Assembly (NCBI GenBank): GCA_016800925.1
Contig: JABCPU010000026.1
Location: 296,620 to 360,619 of the forward strand
Length of the DNA stretch: 64,000 bases
From: Suillus spraguei
Taxonomy: Eukaryota > Basidiomycota > Agaricomycetes > Boletales > Suillaceae
Direction: 5' to 3'
The translations under genes and the position numbers were made by a program. Below the pieces are notes generated by a model. That model did no database searches. It was not told the origin of the DNA and saw only the letters and a list, made by a program, of their open reading frames with translations. Positions 1-10,215 of this stretch are shown here, one piece after another (within the stretch, counting starts at the first letter, position 1; every line of letters starts with the position of its first letter).

Positions 1-358
1 TGAGCGCTAAATTGAGCAGATATTTGACTTGACTTGCCTTCGCAACAGCTTCAACAGATCCGGCAACGGTAAGGACGCGCTCGTGCACGCCAGGAATAAC
101 CTTGCTGACGCCAGCTCTGACGCCAGTCTGCTCACGAAGATCAGCGACATTTTTCCCGCCTTTGCCTATGATGACGCCAGCTTCCTTTGTGTTAACAAGA
201 GCACGAAGAGTCAAGGTGTCATGAGCATTATTTGGAGAAGATGAACGTGATCCTGCGGGAGAAGCTGGTGTGACATAAAAATGTAAGTTGTAGAGATCAC
301 CCCTAGATAAAAATATGAGATTACCAGAGGCGTGTCGAACTGGAGACTCAGCAGACAT
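1..358 (-). CDS. KH-domain RNA-binding protein (3' part outside window)
   Basis: The 5' part of a gene for a K-homology RNA-binding protein of the PCBP/Rnc1/Hek2 type, which bind single-stranded pyrimidine-rich RNA and control mRNA fate. Exon 1 is 325-358 with ATG at 358. An intron follows (324 down to 265, GTAATC...CAG). Exon 2 runs from 264 to about 38. The visible protein begins MSAESPVRHAS, then a serine-rich stretch, then a KH fold with the invariant GXXG loop as IIGKGGKN, followed by VADLREQTGV and a VLTVAGSVEAVAKA helix. The exon appears to end at AAG with the donor GCAAGT, a GC-AG intron; a GT two bases on is the alternative. The other KH repeats expected for this family would lie beyond base 1. 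Domain call firm, subfamily less so. Confidence 0.8.
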   Translation of the reverse strand, partial: MSAESPVRHASGNLIFLSRGDLYNLHFYVTPASPAGSRSSSPNNAHDTLTLRALVNTKEAGVIIGKGGKNVADLREQTGVRAGVSKVIPGVHERVLTVAGSVEAVAKASQVKYLLNLAL

Positions 359-862
359 TGTGAGATGAAAGAAAGGGGGGGGAGAAAGTGAAAGGGGATG
401 GAGATGAGGAAGACCGAACTTAAATGATGATGGAGGTTAAGATGTAAGAAACTTGTTAGCAAAACTTGCCTCCGTCGATACCTTTTTCGGTGCCGTCACC
501 GACCGATCACACAGCCACATCTTATGACGCATAAGGCCGTCTCTCCCAAACTGTTGTTCAAGTCAATTATCAATTTGTATATCATATGCATGCCTAAAAC
601 TACATCTCTGTTGCAAGTGTTTTTGGTGGAGGTTCATCGTCATAAAAAAACGCCAGCTCAGCAGAGATCGCATAGTTACATGCATGTCTTATGGGAACGA
701 TCATAACATAAAGTAACACAGGCACATAGAAGATGAAGTACTCTCTCATCCAACTAGTACCCCAGCGTCGTCAGTTTCTCAAAGGATGGCGAGGCATCCG
801 AAACTGCCTTTTGGCGCAACTTCAGTGCTGTAATCTATTAATCATGTTTCAGTCAGTCTTGT
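359..862. other. intergenic, no gene seen
   Basis: Lies between the start of the KH gene and the stop of the uL13 gene, so it should carry the KH promoter and the uL13 3' UTR. Only short frames without family features are present. No tRNA or repeat was recognised. Confidence 0.5.
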
Positions 863-1524
863 TCAATGAAGCTTGCCCAGTCCACGTGCCTTGCGCTGGT
901 GGAAGGCCTGTGCCTTAATCTTCCTCTTCTCCTCAAGACGGTCCACAACATCCTTGTAGCCCCAGCCAACCTCATGCGACAGACGCTAAATCACACCCTG
1001 TTTATAATCCAAGTCAAACGACTGAATGACTGAGCCCACCTTAACAGTACAGTATTTCCGGCCGGGCTTCAACCGCAACACACGCAAAGCCTCAGGAACA
1101 ACCATCCGCTTTTTGTGGTCGTATGGTGGTGGAACACCTTCGAAGAGCTTCAAGCGCTCAAGAGCGGCAGCGCCTCGAGGAGTCTTGTGTGGAGTCATAC
1201 CACGAATAGCACGGAACAGAATTTTAGAAGGAGCACGGTGATGGAAGGGCCCAGATTTCTTAGGGTTGACGATATGGCGTTTGTGGAGGAAGTTGTGGTA
1301 GCGCAGCTAGGTATTTGATTGTATGCGTCTCGTTCATTGACTGGTTTAATGAAATGACAAAATACCTTGTTGCGGAAGAAGCTGCCGGAGATATTGATTT
1401 CCTCACACCTCACGACAACAATCTTCTGGCCAGAGAGAATCTGCTTGGAGATTATTGAGGCCAGTCGACCAAGGAGGTGACCCTTGCCATCAATAACGAT
1501 GGGTGTCGATGAGAAGGTGGCCAT
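863..1524 (-). CDS. RPL16: 60S ribosomal protein uL13 (yeast L16, human L13a)
   Basis: Structural protein of the large cytosolic ribosomal subunit. Three exons join cleanly: 1366-1524, 1040-1306 and 863-985, giving 549 bases and 182 residues. Exon 1 encodes [20 protein letters not shown] and ends at SFFRNK. Exon 2 continues [11 protein letters not shown], then [18 protein letters not shown], with the conserved [19 protein letters not shown], and ends at KYCTVK. Exon 3 gives [20 protein letters not shown] and a basic C-terminus ending GKLH. Length and motif order match the eukaryotic family. Both introns are GT-AG and under 65 bases. The ATG at 1524 is the only start that gives the family N-terminus. 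Very high confidence. Confidence 0.97.
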
Positions 1525-1532
1525 TGCAAAGT

Positions 1533-1645
1533 CTATGAAAACGCGCCGGTTTCAGCTTTGAAATGAGTGACATGACTATTCCGCGCTCACCTAGGGGATG
1601 GAAATACGTGTTCAGGAGCGTCTACACGGTGGATAGGATTCTTAC
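1533..1645 (-). other. probable 5' UTR intron of RPL16
   Basis: On the minus strand a strong donor (AAG then GTAAGA, bases 1640-1645) lies upstream of the RPL16 ATG, and an acceptor ending CATAG lies at about 1533, eight bases before the ATG. Leader introns are common in fungal ribosomal protein genes. There is no transcript evidence; this rests on splice signals alone. Confidence 0.45.
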
Positions 1646-2035
1646 CTTGAAGGTCTTGAGGTCGTTGTCGAATGTGGGAACTTACAAGTCTCAGCCACTG
1701 TGACCAGAACTATGCAGTTCCTCTCGGCAATCTCCGAGCTTATCCTATTAATACATCACCCAGCACAACGTTATTATACCTCCTTAATACAGGCTGCAGG
1801 TCGTTTGTTAGTTCAAGTTGCGCTGAAGTGGAATACACGATAGCGGTGTTGTTTGACGAGACATACACATGATACTTACCATTGAGACACTACAGTAATT
1901 CTCCTATAATCGGCGTAAACTCGGCGAATTTTTTTGACATTATCGTATATCGATAATGCATAAAAATTTATAACAAATCTTTTCAAGATACGGACAGCTA
2001 TTAGGCGTGCAAGTACTATGGACTTGCTCAACATG
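1646..2035. other. intergenic, RPL16 promoter side
   Basis: Holds the presumed RPL16 promoter and leader and the 3' side of the GST-like gene. AT-rich from about 1,900. No coding or RNA gene recognised. Confidence 0.4.
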
Positions 2036-3016
2036 TCATAACTTGGTCAGCAACCCCGGCGAGTCATACTTTGCTGCTTCCCTTGCAATCCACTCTGCTG
2101 TCCCATACTCCGTTATTGTCCATGCCTTCTCAACGATCGTATGTTCTTTCCAATAAGCAACAACCCTTGGGCGAGTAATAACTGCCATCCATAATTGCCC
2201 GCATAGCGTGAAATCCCCTCCAGGCGCCAGCCCCCGCTTGGCAGATGGAAACAATTGCGTTAAAAACGTGATGGCTGCTGCCACTGTTGCATGAAGCGCA
2301 GTCAGATGGTCTGTCTCTGCTGGCACTACTTTCGTCTCTTTCTGCAGTTCTCTGAGTGCAGCTTCTGTATTGCGCAGGTATCGTACGGTGATCGCTTTCC
2401 AAATCTTATCTCGTGATGGTGGTGCTAGCCAATTCTGTGGTTTTTATTTTTCAGTTCACGCTCTAACCACAATGAATTTGAGTACCTTTTCTACACTCAA
2501 TTGCCATACCCTGTTGGTGAAGAACAAAGATGCTTCCTTAATCATCTGTATGCGCGCACGGGTTTGGAGTGGGAGGTCTTTGTTCAACTGCCGGATGATC
2601 AATGCTTCAGTGCCGGTGCAGTTTGTTTAGGAATGTACAAGGCTTACCGTAGCTCCTGGAGGTGTCAAGATCTCTTCAAGGTAAGACAAGATAGCTGAAG
2701 TCTCTCCAAGCAGAAATTCGCTCCTTTGTTCAGAGCTTTTGTCTATTACTCGGAGAACAGGTACGGCGCCGTATGGAAACATCGCAGGCATAACTCCACT
2801 TGTCTTCTTCATCTCTGCCCACTTTTTGAGGGGAACTTCCTCGTATTCAAACTTCGCCCCCGAATCTGCGAGAATGAGTAACACTGGCTCACATCGTGCT
2901 CGCACAGGAAAATAGGTGATGTGGATATGGTATGTGGATGTGGATATCATGGGAGTTACCGTGACAAACACTCGACCGAACTCATAGACGGGGGCGTTAA
3001 GCGATTGCGTGTTCAT
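2036..3016 (-). CDS. glutathione S-transferase-like protein
   Basis: Probably conjugates glutathione to electrophiles in the cytosol. Exon 1 (2648 to 2950 or 3016) encodes the thioredoxin-like N-terminal domain: YFPVRARCEPVLLILADSG, then MPAMFPYGAVPVLRV, which carries the cis-proline that contacts glutathione, then GETSAILSYLEE, the usual serine turn. Exon 2 (about 2486-2587) and exon 3 (2036-2434) supply the all-helical C-terminal domain, with RARIQMIKEASLFF, ETDHLTALHATVAAAITFL and FTLCGQLWMAVI. The result is about 267 residues, normal for a fungal GST. The start is uncertain: ATGs at 3016 and 2950 are both in frame, and either adds residues before the first strand compared with typical members. 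The intron 2 donor is also ambiguous, with two in-phase choices. Substrate unknown. Confidence 0.8.
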
Positions 3017-3508
3017 GTATGATAATTCGGCTGACCGAAGTACCCATAATTGTAATGAATACGTCATTCATACAGTATCGATACACAACTTGAAGAAATA
3101 TGACCACTTTGCTCCCTTGCAGGAGTTCAGACATCGCTGCTATCTTATCATTGCACTTCAACAGACATATAATTCACTCTAGGTCTGAAAAATTTGATGT
3201 CAGATGTAGTCCCGACTTGGGAAAAAAAACTTTCAGCTTCCAAAGCAGATGTTTGGCGCAGGAAGGCAAAACAGCTCTGCGGTAAGACAGTCAACTACCC
3301 ACAAGTGGAGGCAACGATCACGTACTAAAAACACTAGATATACTGATTTGACAGATGGTGATGCCAGTTTTCAAGATTGATCACAGGTCAATTTACGTGC
3401 AGAGAATGTCGCTTCACAGTAAAAACGCGATATAATAATTTTTACCGCAGTTATATAAATGAGTAGGTGCGCGTAACGGGGCTGGTTGATGACTGTACTA
3501 CCAATCCC
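3017..3508. other. intergenic, no gene seen
   Basis: Between the GST-like start and the end of the acyl carrier protein gene. It holds the GST-like promoter and a downstream region. Only short frames without family features. Confidence 0.4.
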
Positions 3509-4083
3509 TCAATGAGCTAGGAAGAAGGTCAGTAGATACATTGCGAAGACAAATGGTGTCCTGACCTTCCGGTGTCTTTGCGATATAGTCAATAGCTAAA
3601 GGACGTTCACAGAGGCTTAGTAGACTGCCTATATAAAGCGGGCAGTGGAAACGCACCTTGCTGTACGGTTTTTATCTCGTCAGCTTCCGCATCTGGAATC
3701 TCGATGCCAAACTCCTATCGAAGAACGTGTTGATGAAATTCTCTGTAAATATAGACACGTCCACGCACCTCCTCTACGGCCATAACCACCTCGACTGTAT
3801 CTAAGCTGTCAAGCCCGAGATGATTCGTAAATGAAGACGAAGTTGTAAGCTAGTGAGGAGCATTGTCAGGAAGAGTTGTTATCAACGAAAATATTCAAAC
3901 CTTGGTTGGGTCCACTTTCTCGAAGCCCTTTAGTACGTCCAGTATGCGTGTCTGTATGATATCCTTCGACAACCCCGCCGGTGCCGAGTAGTTAGCACGG
4001 AAAGCCCAGGTCTGGCTCGAGGGCACCGCAAGCACGGGTCGTGCGCGAGTCACACTGCGAAGGGCAAGGCGGGCGAAAGACAT
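3509..4083 (-). CDS. ACP1: mitochondrial acyl carrier protein
   Basis: Acyl carrier of mitochondrial type II fatty acid synthesis (lipoate precursor) and, in most fungi, a subunit of complex I and partner of LYR proteins. Five exons: 3901-4083, 3769-3849, 3657-3714, 3566-3595 and 3509-3516, total 360 bases, 119 residues. The N-terminus (MSFARLALRSVTRARPVLAV) is rich in Arg and Ser and lacks acidic residues, as in a mitochondrial presequence. The phosphopantetheine serine sits in LGLDSLDTVEVVMAVEE, followed by FGIEIPDAEADEIKT and AIDYIAKTPEAH. The usual C-terminal ending PEAH is reached only if the last intron (3517-3565) is spliced to an 8-base terminal exon; reading through gives an atypical tail. 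Shares a short divergent promoter with the NUFIP1-like gene. Confidence 0.95.
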
Positions 4084-4164
4084 GTTTTGCGAAAGTAACG
4101 TTTTAGAACCTGGAAGGAAAAGTTAAGACGGCCGGCTTTGGCCGAAGGCATGCTTAGACTCGGA

Positions 4165-4172
4165 TCACGTGA
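4165..4172. promoter_or_regulatory. TCACGTGA palindrome in divergent promoter
   Basis: Perfect 8-base palindrome between the ACP1 ATG (4083) and the preferred NUFIP1-like ATG (4228). It matches the E-box/CDE core bound by bHLH factors such as Cbf1 or USF in other fungi. Function here is inferred. Confidence 0.4.
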
Positions 4173-4227
4173 AGCACACGACATATTTTTTTCTGTTTTG
4201 ATCATCGAGAAGTCTGAATCGATTGTC

Positions 4228-5647
4228 ATGATTCCTCGACCTCCTCAGCAATTCGAAGCTGGCCCATCTCGTCGCCCTCAGAATGCGCACCAGCCCGAGG
4301 ACGCTCAGCATTCTGCGTACGCATATGCATCTTCCCAGGTTGCGATAGCAGGAAATGCCATAACAGCTGCACTGGCCAATCCGTATGCTCAGCATGGAAT
4401 GTCTCCTCATTATTATCAGGCATATATGCAGGTCATGCAGCCCGCGATAAATGCGCAAGGATATACCTTATCGTCCACTTACATACCTCAACACACCACT
4501 GGTGGACGTACTCCACGAAATGTAAATGTATCTCATGATACTAGCAATAAAGTCCCTGCGCAGACTAACGATAGAAGGCCAGACTCCACCAGTGGCCAAG
4601 CGTATGCTAGTTGGTACCAGCCTGGCAACTGTCGCTGTACTCGTCAAGGTTGTGTATTTACTGGCTCTAAGAAATCACTCGAGACACATATGATGGATCG
4701 CCACTTCATCTTTCCCCCTGGATGGCAGAAAAAAGACGAATGGGATACCGATCTAAGTCTAAAAGGGTATGTTCAACTTTAATTTCGTCGAGCTAGTGAC
4801 ATTGGATTAATTCATAGCTCAGCAAACCTATTGCGATTCAGGGAACATCTCTAATCCTCGACTCTCAAGAAGCGATCGATGGTTGGATAGCGGAGCGCAA
4901 GAACCGGTTTCCTACCACACAGAAGGTGGAAGAAAAGAAGAGGAAGCTAGAGGAGGCCGTTGCGAGAGGTCAGTTGACACCTGAAGACATGGGTTTACAA
5001 GCCAGAAGGAAGCGGAGAAAGGACGATTCATCGTTTCGGGGCCAGCAACCAAGGGGTCGAGGGAGGGGTCGAGGAGTGGGTCGTGGCAGTCACACTAGTT
5101 TCACTGCCTCAAGGCCTCAAGATATGAAACCTCAGGCAGCACCTCTTCTCTCATCAATTCCTGCAGAGCAACAAGATAGATCTGATGGAGACTCAAGTTC
5201 GGATGACGGCGCTCCCGAAGTTGTGTCTTCTAAACCTCCTCCGGCTGAAGAGGTAGTCTTGGTTTCAGCACCGCAGCTCAGGGAAGAAATACGATCACAA
5301 CCACCACCCAAACCTATAAAAAGGCAACCTCAACCCAAGCCCCCGACACATAATCCATTCGCATCACGACCTACATTGCTCCGGAGTGTACGTCGTGCTT
5401 GTGTCCATTATCTGTTGGACTGCGAGTTGACATATTCCGTCTAGTTCTTCTTCCCGAGATTCGCATCACGGTATCAAACCTGTCTCAAGCGATTCGATTT
5501 TTGGTCGATAACGACTTTTTGCAAGGAGTCGAGATGAAGCCAGGCGAGGCGCAGCAAAAAATGATTGAAGTAGTGGGAAGCACTGAATCCCAACGTGGAA
5601 CCGCTATGTCAGATCCGAAGTCCCAGATGACTGCATCAGAATACTAG
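4228..5647 (+). CDS. NUFIP1-like box C/D snoRNP assembly protein
   Basis: Nuclear scaffold that in other eukaryotes (NUFIP1, yeast Rsa1) brings the R2TP/Hsp90 machinery to box C/D snoRNP proteins. Exons 4228-4766, 4823-5385 and 5445-5647 give 434 residues. The N-terminus is Pro/Gln rich. A C2H2-like finger follows (CRCTRQGCVFTGSKKSLETH, then MMDRH). The diagnostic NUFIP1 segment spans intron 1: GKPIAIQGTSLILDS, then IDGWIAERKNRFPT. Next comes a charged coiled region with an RGRGRGRGVGRG box, a proline/acidic linker and the conserved C-terminal block LLPEIRITVSNLSQAIRFLV. An ATG at 4150 is also in frame, but the protein from 4228 is more family-like and the upstream ATG overlaps the shared promoter. 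Confidence 0.85.
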
Positions 5648-5712
5648 TAATATCATTGGAAAGTAAGTAAGTAGGGATGCGGTGCAGATTCATATCCTCG
5701 TATAATTATTGT

Positions 5713-8700
5713 TCATCGTCCTGAGTCGCTCTCACTATCACTATCACTGCCACTCTCACTGCCACTTCCATCTTCATCAGCTTCGACCTCTAGCGTCCGT
5801 TTCTCGACTTTGAAGCCATAACCAGTCAATCCAGCCGCAATCTCGTCCGCTTTAGAAGGTGCGGTGACCACTGTAACCATAGATAGCTTCGAGTCGAATA
5901 CAGGCAAAATATGCTTCTTCAAGGAAGCAAGCACGTCAGCCTTGGTCACTTCCTGATACTTCTCTAGCATCTGCAGGTTGTGATCCTGGGGAACTCCTTT
6001 GAGAGCTTGGTTAGTAAAGGAATTAACAGCCTATGATCACTGTTAGCATGATTCGAATTTTAATAATCACACGTACAGCTCGGCCAGCCGTTGCGACATT
6101 CTTGGTAACGCCATAGACAATGCTGCTTTTGGCTGCATCAAGAGCGGTCTCCTCCAGTACCACCTGCTTTGAATCAGTAAATGACAGGATCGGGAAAACG
6201 TAGAACACACAGTCCCATCAACTAGTCCGCTAACGACTTCCTTTGCTTGTTTGAACGCTTCCAGGCTGTTGGAACTCTGCAGGAACATCAGCGAGAAAAT
6301 TTACCATTTGCCAGAGCTGCGTACCCGGTAGAGTGAGAACGTAAGCAAGCCGGCTTCTCTATCTACAGACATGTAGGCGCCATACGCAAGACCAGAGCCT
6401 CGGATAGAACGCTAACACATGTAATAAGCAAGATTCGGTTCCGCTCACGATGAATTCACCTACCCAGAGGAAGCTTTCTGCAGCATTGAGAACTTCGAGC
6501 GCTACCCGGAGAGCGGGGAATTCAGGGTGATCAAAGCCTCGTATTGCTTTCGTAGTATGGTTGACAAACGAGCTTTCAATCGTTGGTAAGCTGACCACAG
6601 TAGCCTGAGAACAGGAACCGATAAGAATGCTACAGAGCCGAAAAACGAAAGCTCTTCGCACCTTGATCGCAGGATTCTTACCCAATTCACTAAGAGTGTC
6701 GCTCGTGAACTTCAACGGAGCAAGTTTGGATTCCTGCGTGACCATGAGATGATGCCGTTGTTACCAGGCGAAGAAACACGTACCGGCAGAAGGTCCCCAA
6801 AGTGTTTTGACCAGACACTCCGTGGTTTGGGTATGTCCAAAACGTTACCTGTGACTGATATCCGTACTCCAGTGGGATCCGTCACTAGTCACATTGTGAA
6901 TGAATGCCAAGTCGTGCTTTCATGCCACGTACGGTATTTCCTCAGTTCCTCAAAGTCCGCAACCACTGTATCAGGATCCTCTTGAAGGTTCTGGATAAGC
7001 TTTGGCACAAATTCTGCTTGAGGAAGGATGGCGCCAGCGAGTGATGTTGAACTCTTATCGTAAAGCATCTCGGCCCACACCGAGGACAAACATTATTTCC
7101 ATCACGCTTGAGTTCCGGGAGTGACTGAGCCAGCTTAGCAGCAGAAATTTGCAGTCTACGCCGCATGAGATATGAAACTACACAAATATCACAGGATCTT
7201 ACCTTTCCTTGTCAAATATCGAATTGTATACGAGATCACGTAACCATCCAATGGCTGATTCATACTGGGATGTCTCGACCTTGAAGCTAACGCGCATTGT
7301 TTCGGAAAATTGGTCGGATATACCGAGAACAGCCTCATATGAGACCGTCCCATCGTCGAGCTGGTTGACAACCTCTTCGTGACTGAGTAGCTCTCCTGAA
7401 GCGCGTTGTACAGGGAGCGAGAAAAACACCGAGAGATAAGTCGAGAGGTAGGGCCGTAGCCTATCAGGCAGCTTGGCTAATGAGAAGAAGGCATGGACAG
7501 CAACAAAGTCGGACTGGACAACGGTCTTGAGCGCTATGGTCAAAATGAGATCATGGAATCTTTACCTTGACATGGTCGTATTGTACGAACATAGAAAGCG
7601 GCGACCCATCAGACTGAATGTGCTTGGAAAGCTGAGACTGTCCAATATTCTGTACAACACTTGACCGCCCTTTTCCAGGCTCCTGAACGCACTGAACAGG
7701 TATCCAAGAGATGCTCTTCACATCCGGAACCGGGAACGACGTCAAAACATCAGTCGGTATTGGCTTCTCATGTTCAGCTTTTGCAGCTTCTAACTCCCGC
7801 TCTGCATTAGCAAGACCATCTGGACCAAGTGTCTCTCGCTGAGTGGCAAGACGAGCCTTTTCATCTTGCTCGAGTTTTTCTGCCAGGGTTGCAGAAGGTT
7901 TGCCAACGACGACGACGTAAGGGCGATCGATAATGTACCTAACGGCCGTTGAGCTATGTCGCAAGCATTATCTATCATAACTTACTTGTGCAAGAGATCC
8001 ACCCATTGCGAGTTAGTCCATGTCCGCAGAGTCTTGTAATGATTGATTTCATCTAGGGCAGGGTGCATGTCTGAACCATCTGCAGCACCGTACAGGAAGT
8101 CACTTATAATGGCACCTGAAAAGGTGTCGCCTTTAGCTGACTCCAATTTGCTGCGAAGCTAGATAACGTTAATGACTTCAATGTTTGATCACGGCCGGTG
8201 TTGTCAACCCACCTGGCGCTCATCCCGGTTGATGACCATAGACATCCTCGTCATATCTACCCCATCAGACGCAATCCGTTTAAAACTTGCGATAAGCTTG
8301 TCATCGAAGTTATCCAATTCGTCAACAGGGACCGAACCAATGTAGATCGGCAGATCAACCATTGTCGCGCGAGTGTCTTCGCTAAAGTAGATGTAGGAAC
8401 TTACAAGGAACATCGTCAGTCTGATACCGTACCGAAGGCTGAACTAAGGACACTCACCAGAGGGGTGACTCGATTTCAATGTACTCCTTATTCAAAGGGG
8501 CAACGGGCGATGATGTAAGGTATGTAGCAAGAATGTCTAAAGCCTGCGAGAGATTGTAAGATCCGAATGAGAAGGTTTGTAAGATCACATACTTTTCGCT
8601 CCATGAAGTCGTTAGGCGAGGGACCAGCATAAGTGATCAAGAGTTCGCCCTGGCTCTCGTCCTTCTCAGGGAACTCGACGGTTTCCTTCGTGATTTGCTT

Positions 8701-10063
8701 TATGGGAGAACGGTTGGCACTAGCGGTCTCCAGGAAGGGTCGTTTCCACCCGCTCGGGCGGGGGCCATGGTTTTGACCATGTGAAATAACACTAGGCTCG
8801 ACTTTGTCCTGCACTACAGCCAACAGAGACTTTGTTCCGCTAGAAAGCTTCCCGGTAACGATCAAGGAAAGATTATGCGGGACATAGTAAGTGGCGTGAT
8901 ACTCCCTGACTGAGATCAGGAGGACCTTAGTGGGGGTTAGACACTAAGAGGGATCGACTCACTTTGCTCGACAGAGAGAACTCTAAGTGCTGACATGAGT
9001 CCACCGGTTTCACTACGATAGGCACTCCCAAGAGGGTACAAGAGACGCTGCGAGCTAAGAGATGAACATGAGCAGCAAAAATAATGGTATAACACAATAA
9101 CAGACCGAAGGCCCATAAGATCACCCGACGTATTTTCGCGGCCCTGCATTTCACTGTATACAACACCACTATTCTCACCCTTTGCATTCATATGGTGAAC
9201 CTAAGTGTGTGTCAGTAAGTCCGGGAATAACAGCTTTAAAAAACCGCCGACCTCAGTCAAGAAGGCTGCCTTGGTCATCGTAGGATAGAGGATGTGATCC
9301 ACATATATCGGTAAAAGCTGAAGGAAGCCCTGCTCTCCAGCAGTTGAGGCGGTATACGCTGGAAGTATAGGGTCAATGGAAGAAAAGAACATGGCACTGT
9401 AGAAAGACTTACCAGTATGATCGGTGTCCGTCCATGCATTGGTTCCATGAGAAAACCCGCGATTTGCAAGATGGTCTATGATGCCTTTGTATGGGTATTT
9501 TTCCGAACCCATGAAGACGAGACTTCCGGAAATATTAAACTACATTCGTAAATCGATTAGACGCCCTACTTACTGCTCCAAAGTGTGCGGACAGCCGCTG
9601 TCATTGAAGACTGTCATTCAGTTAGCCCCAAACGTTAAGTTGCAAGATAGAGCGGTACTGACTCTCGGTACCAACAACGAAGTAGCCATTGACGATGGGT
9701 GCTGGCCAAGAAATTAATGTCGAACATGTTGAACTAGACGACATGATGTATACCTTCATAATCGAGATGCACAACAGTGAGACCAGTGACGCGACTCTGC
9801 CATCTTGATACGACAACATCAGTGTAGTCTAGCTTGACACGTTTGACCAGGTCAAAATTGCCATAAGCCTCGAAGTTATCGTGCAGGGCAGCTGAGCCAT
9901 TTAGAGAAGTTGACATCGATGAGATGGATGATTGGAAGAAGCGGCGACGGGAAAGATTGCAATTGGCGCCGGTTTGCAGTTGGACTGATAGGTTTGATAG
10001 TCCGATGCGTCTCCGAGAGAGAGTCCGTGCAGAAAGCCGGGACGCCGTTAACAGTCGCTGCAT
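5713..10063 (-). CDS. M16-family zinc metalloprotease (YOL098C/Sdd3-like)
   Basis: Large pitrilysin/insulinase-type peptidase of the fungal YOL098C group, spread over at least a dozen exons. The first exons are 9754-10063, 9663-9701, 9574-9610 and 9413-9522. The zinc motif HTLEH is split: HTLEH loses its last base at the donor at 9573, and exon 4 resumes with LVFMGSEKYPYKG. Further family blocks are ANRGFSHGTNAWTDTDHT, GVVYSEMQGRENTSGDLMGL, GSAYRSETGGLMSALRVL, YIIDRPYVVVVGKPS and the C-terminal GYGFKVEKRTLEV followed by an acidic Ser/Asp tail. From ATG 10063 the first 45 residues are Arg/Ser rich with no acid, like a mitochondrial presequence. A second in-frame ATG at 9916 would give a form without it. 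Divergent from the nuclease gene at 10216. Confidence 0.88.
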
Positions 10064-10215
10064 TCACCCAGCTCTTGATTTTTCTGAGCGGAACGATACT
10101 CTTTACGTCAGCACTCACTTGGGACCAATTTATAGCACTACTACATACTCACATGTGACTACAACCGAGGACGGTATCCCCTGCGTTCTCTCGTACACAT
10201 TCCTTAAGGCTGCTC

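Noticed and set aside
1533..1645. snoRNA inside the RPL16 leader intron
   Set aside because: Vertebrate RPL13A introns host box C/D snoRNAs, but no paired C and D boxes with a terminal stem could be identified here.
4165..4458. Minus-strand frames opposite the NUFIP1-like exon 1
   Set aside because: Shadow of the coding strand; the plus frame carries the conserved domain.
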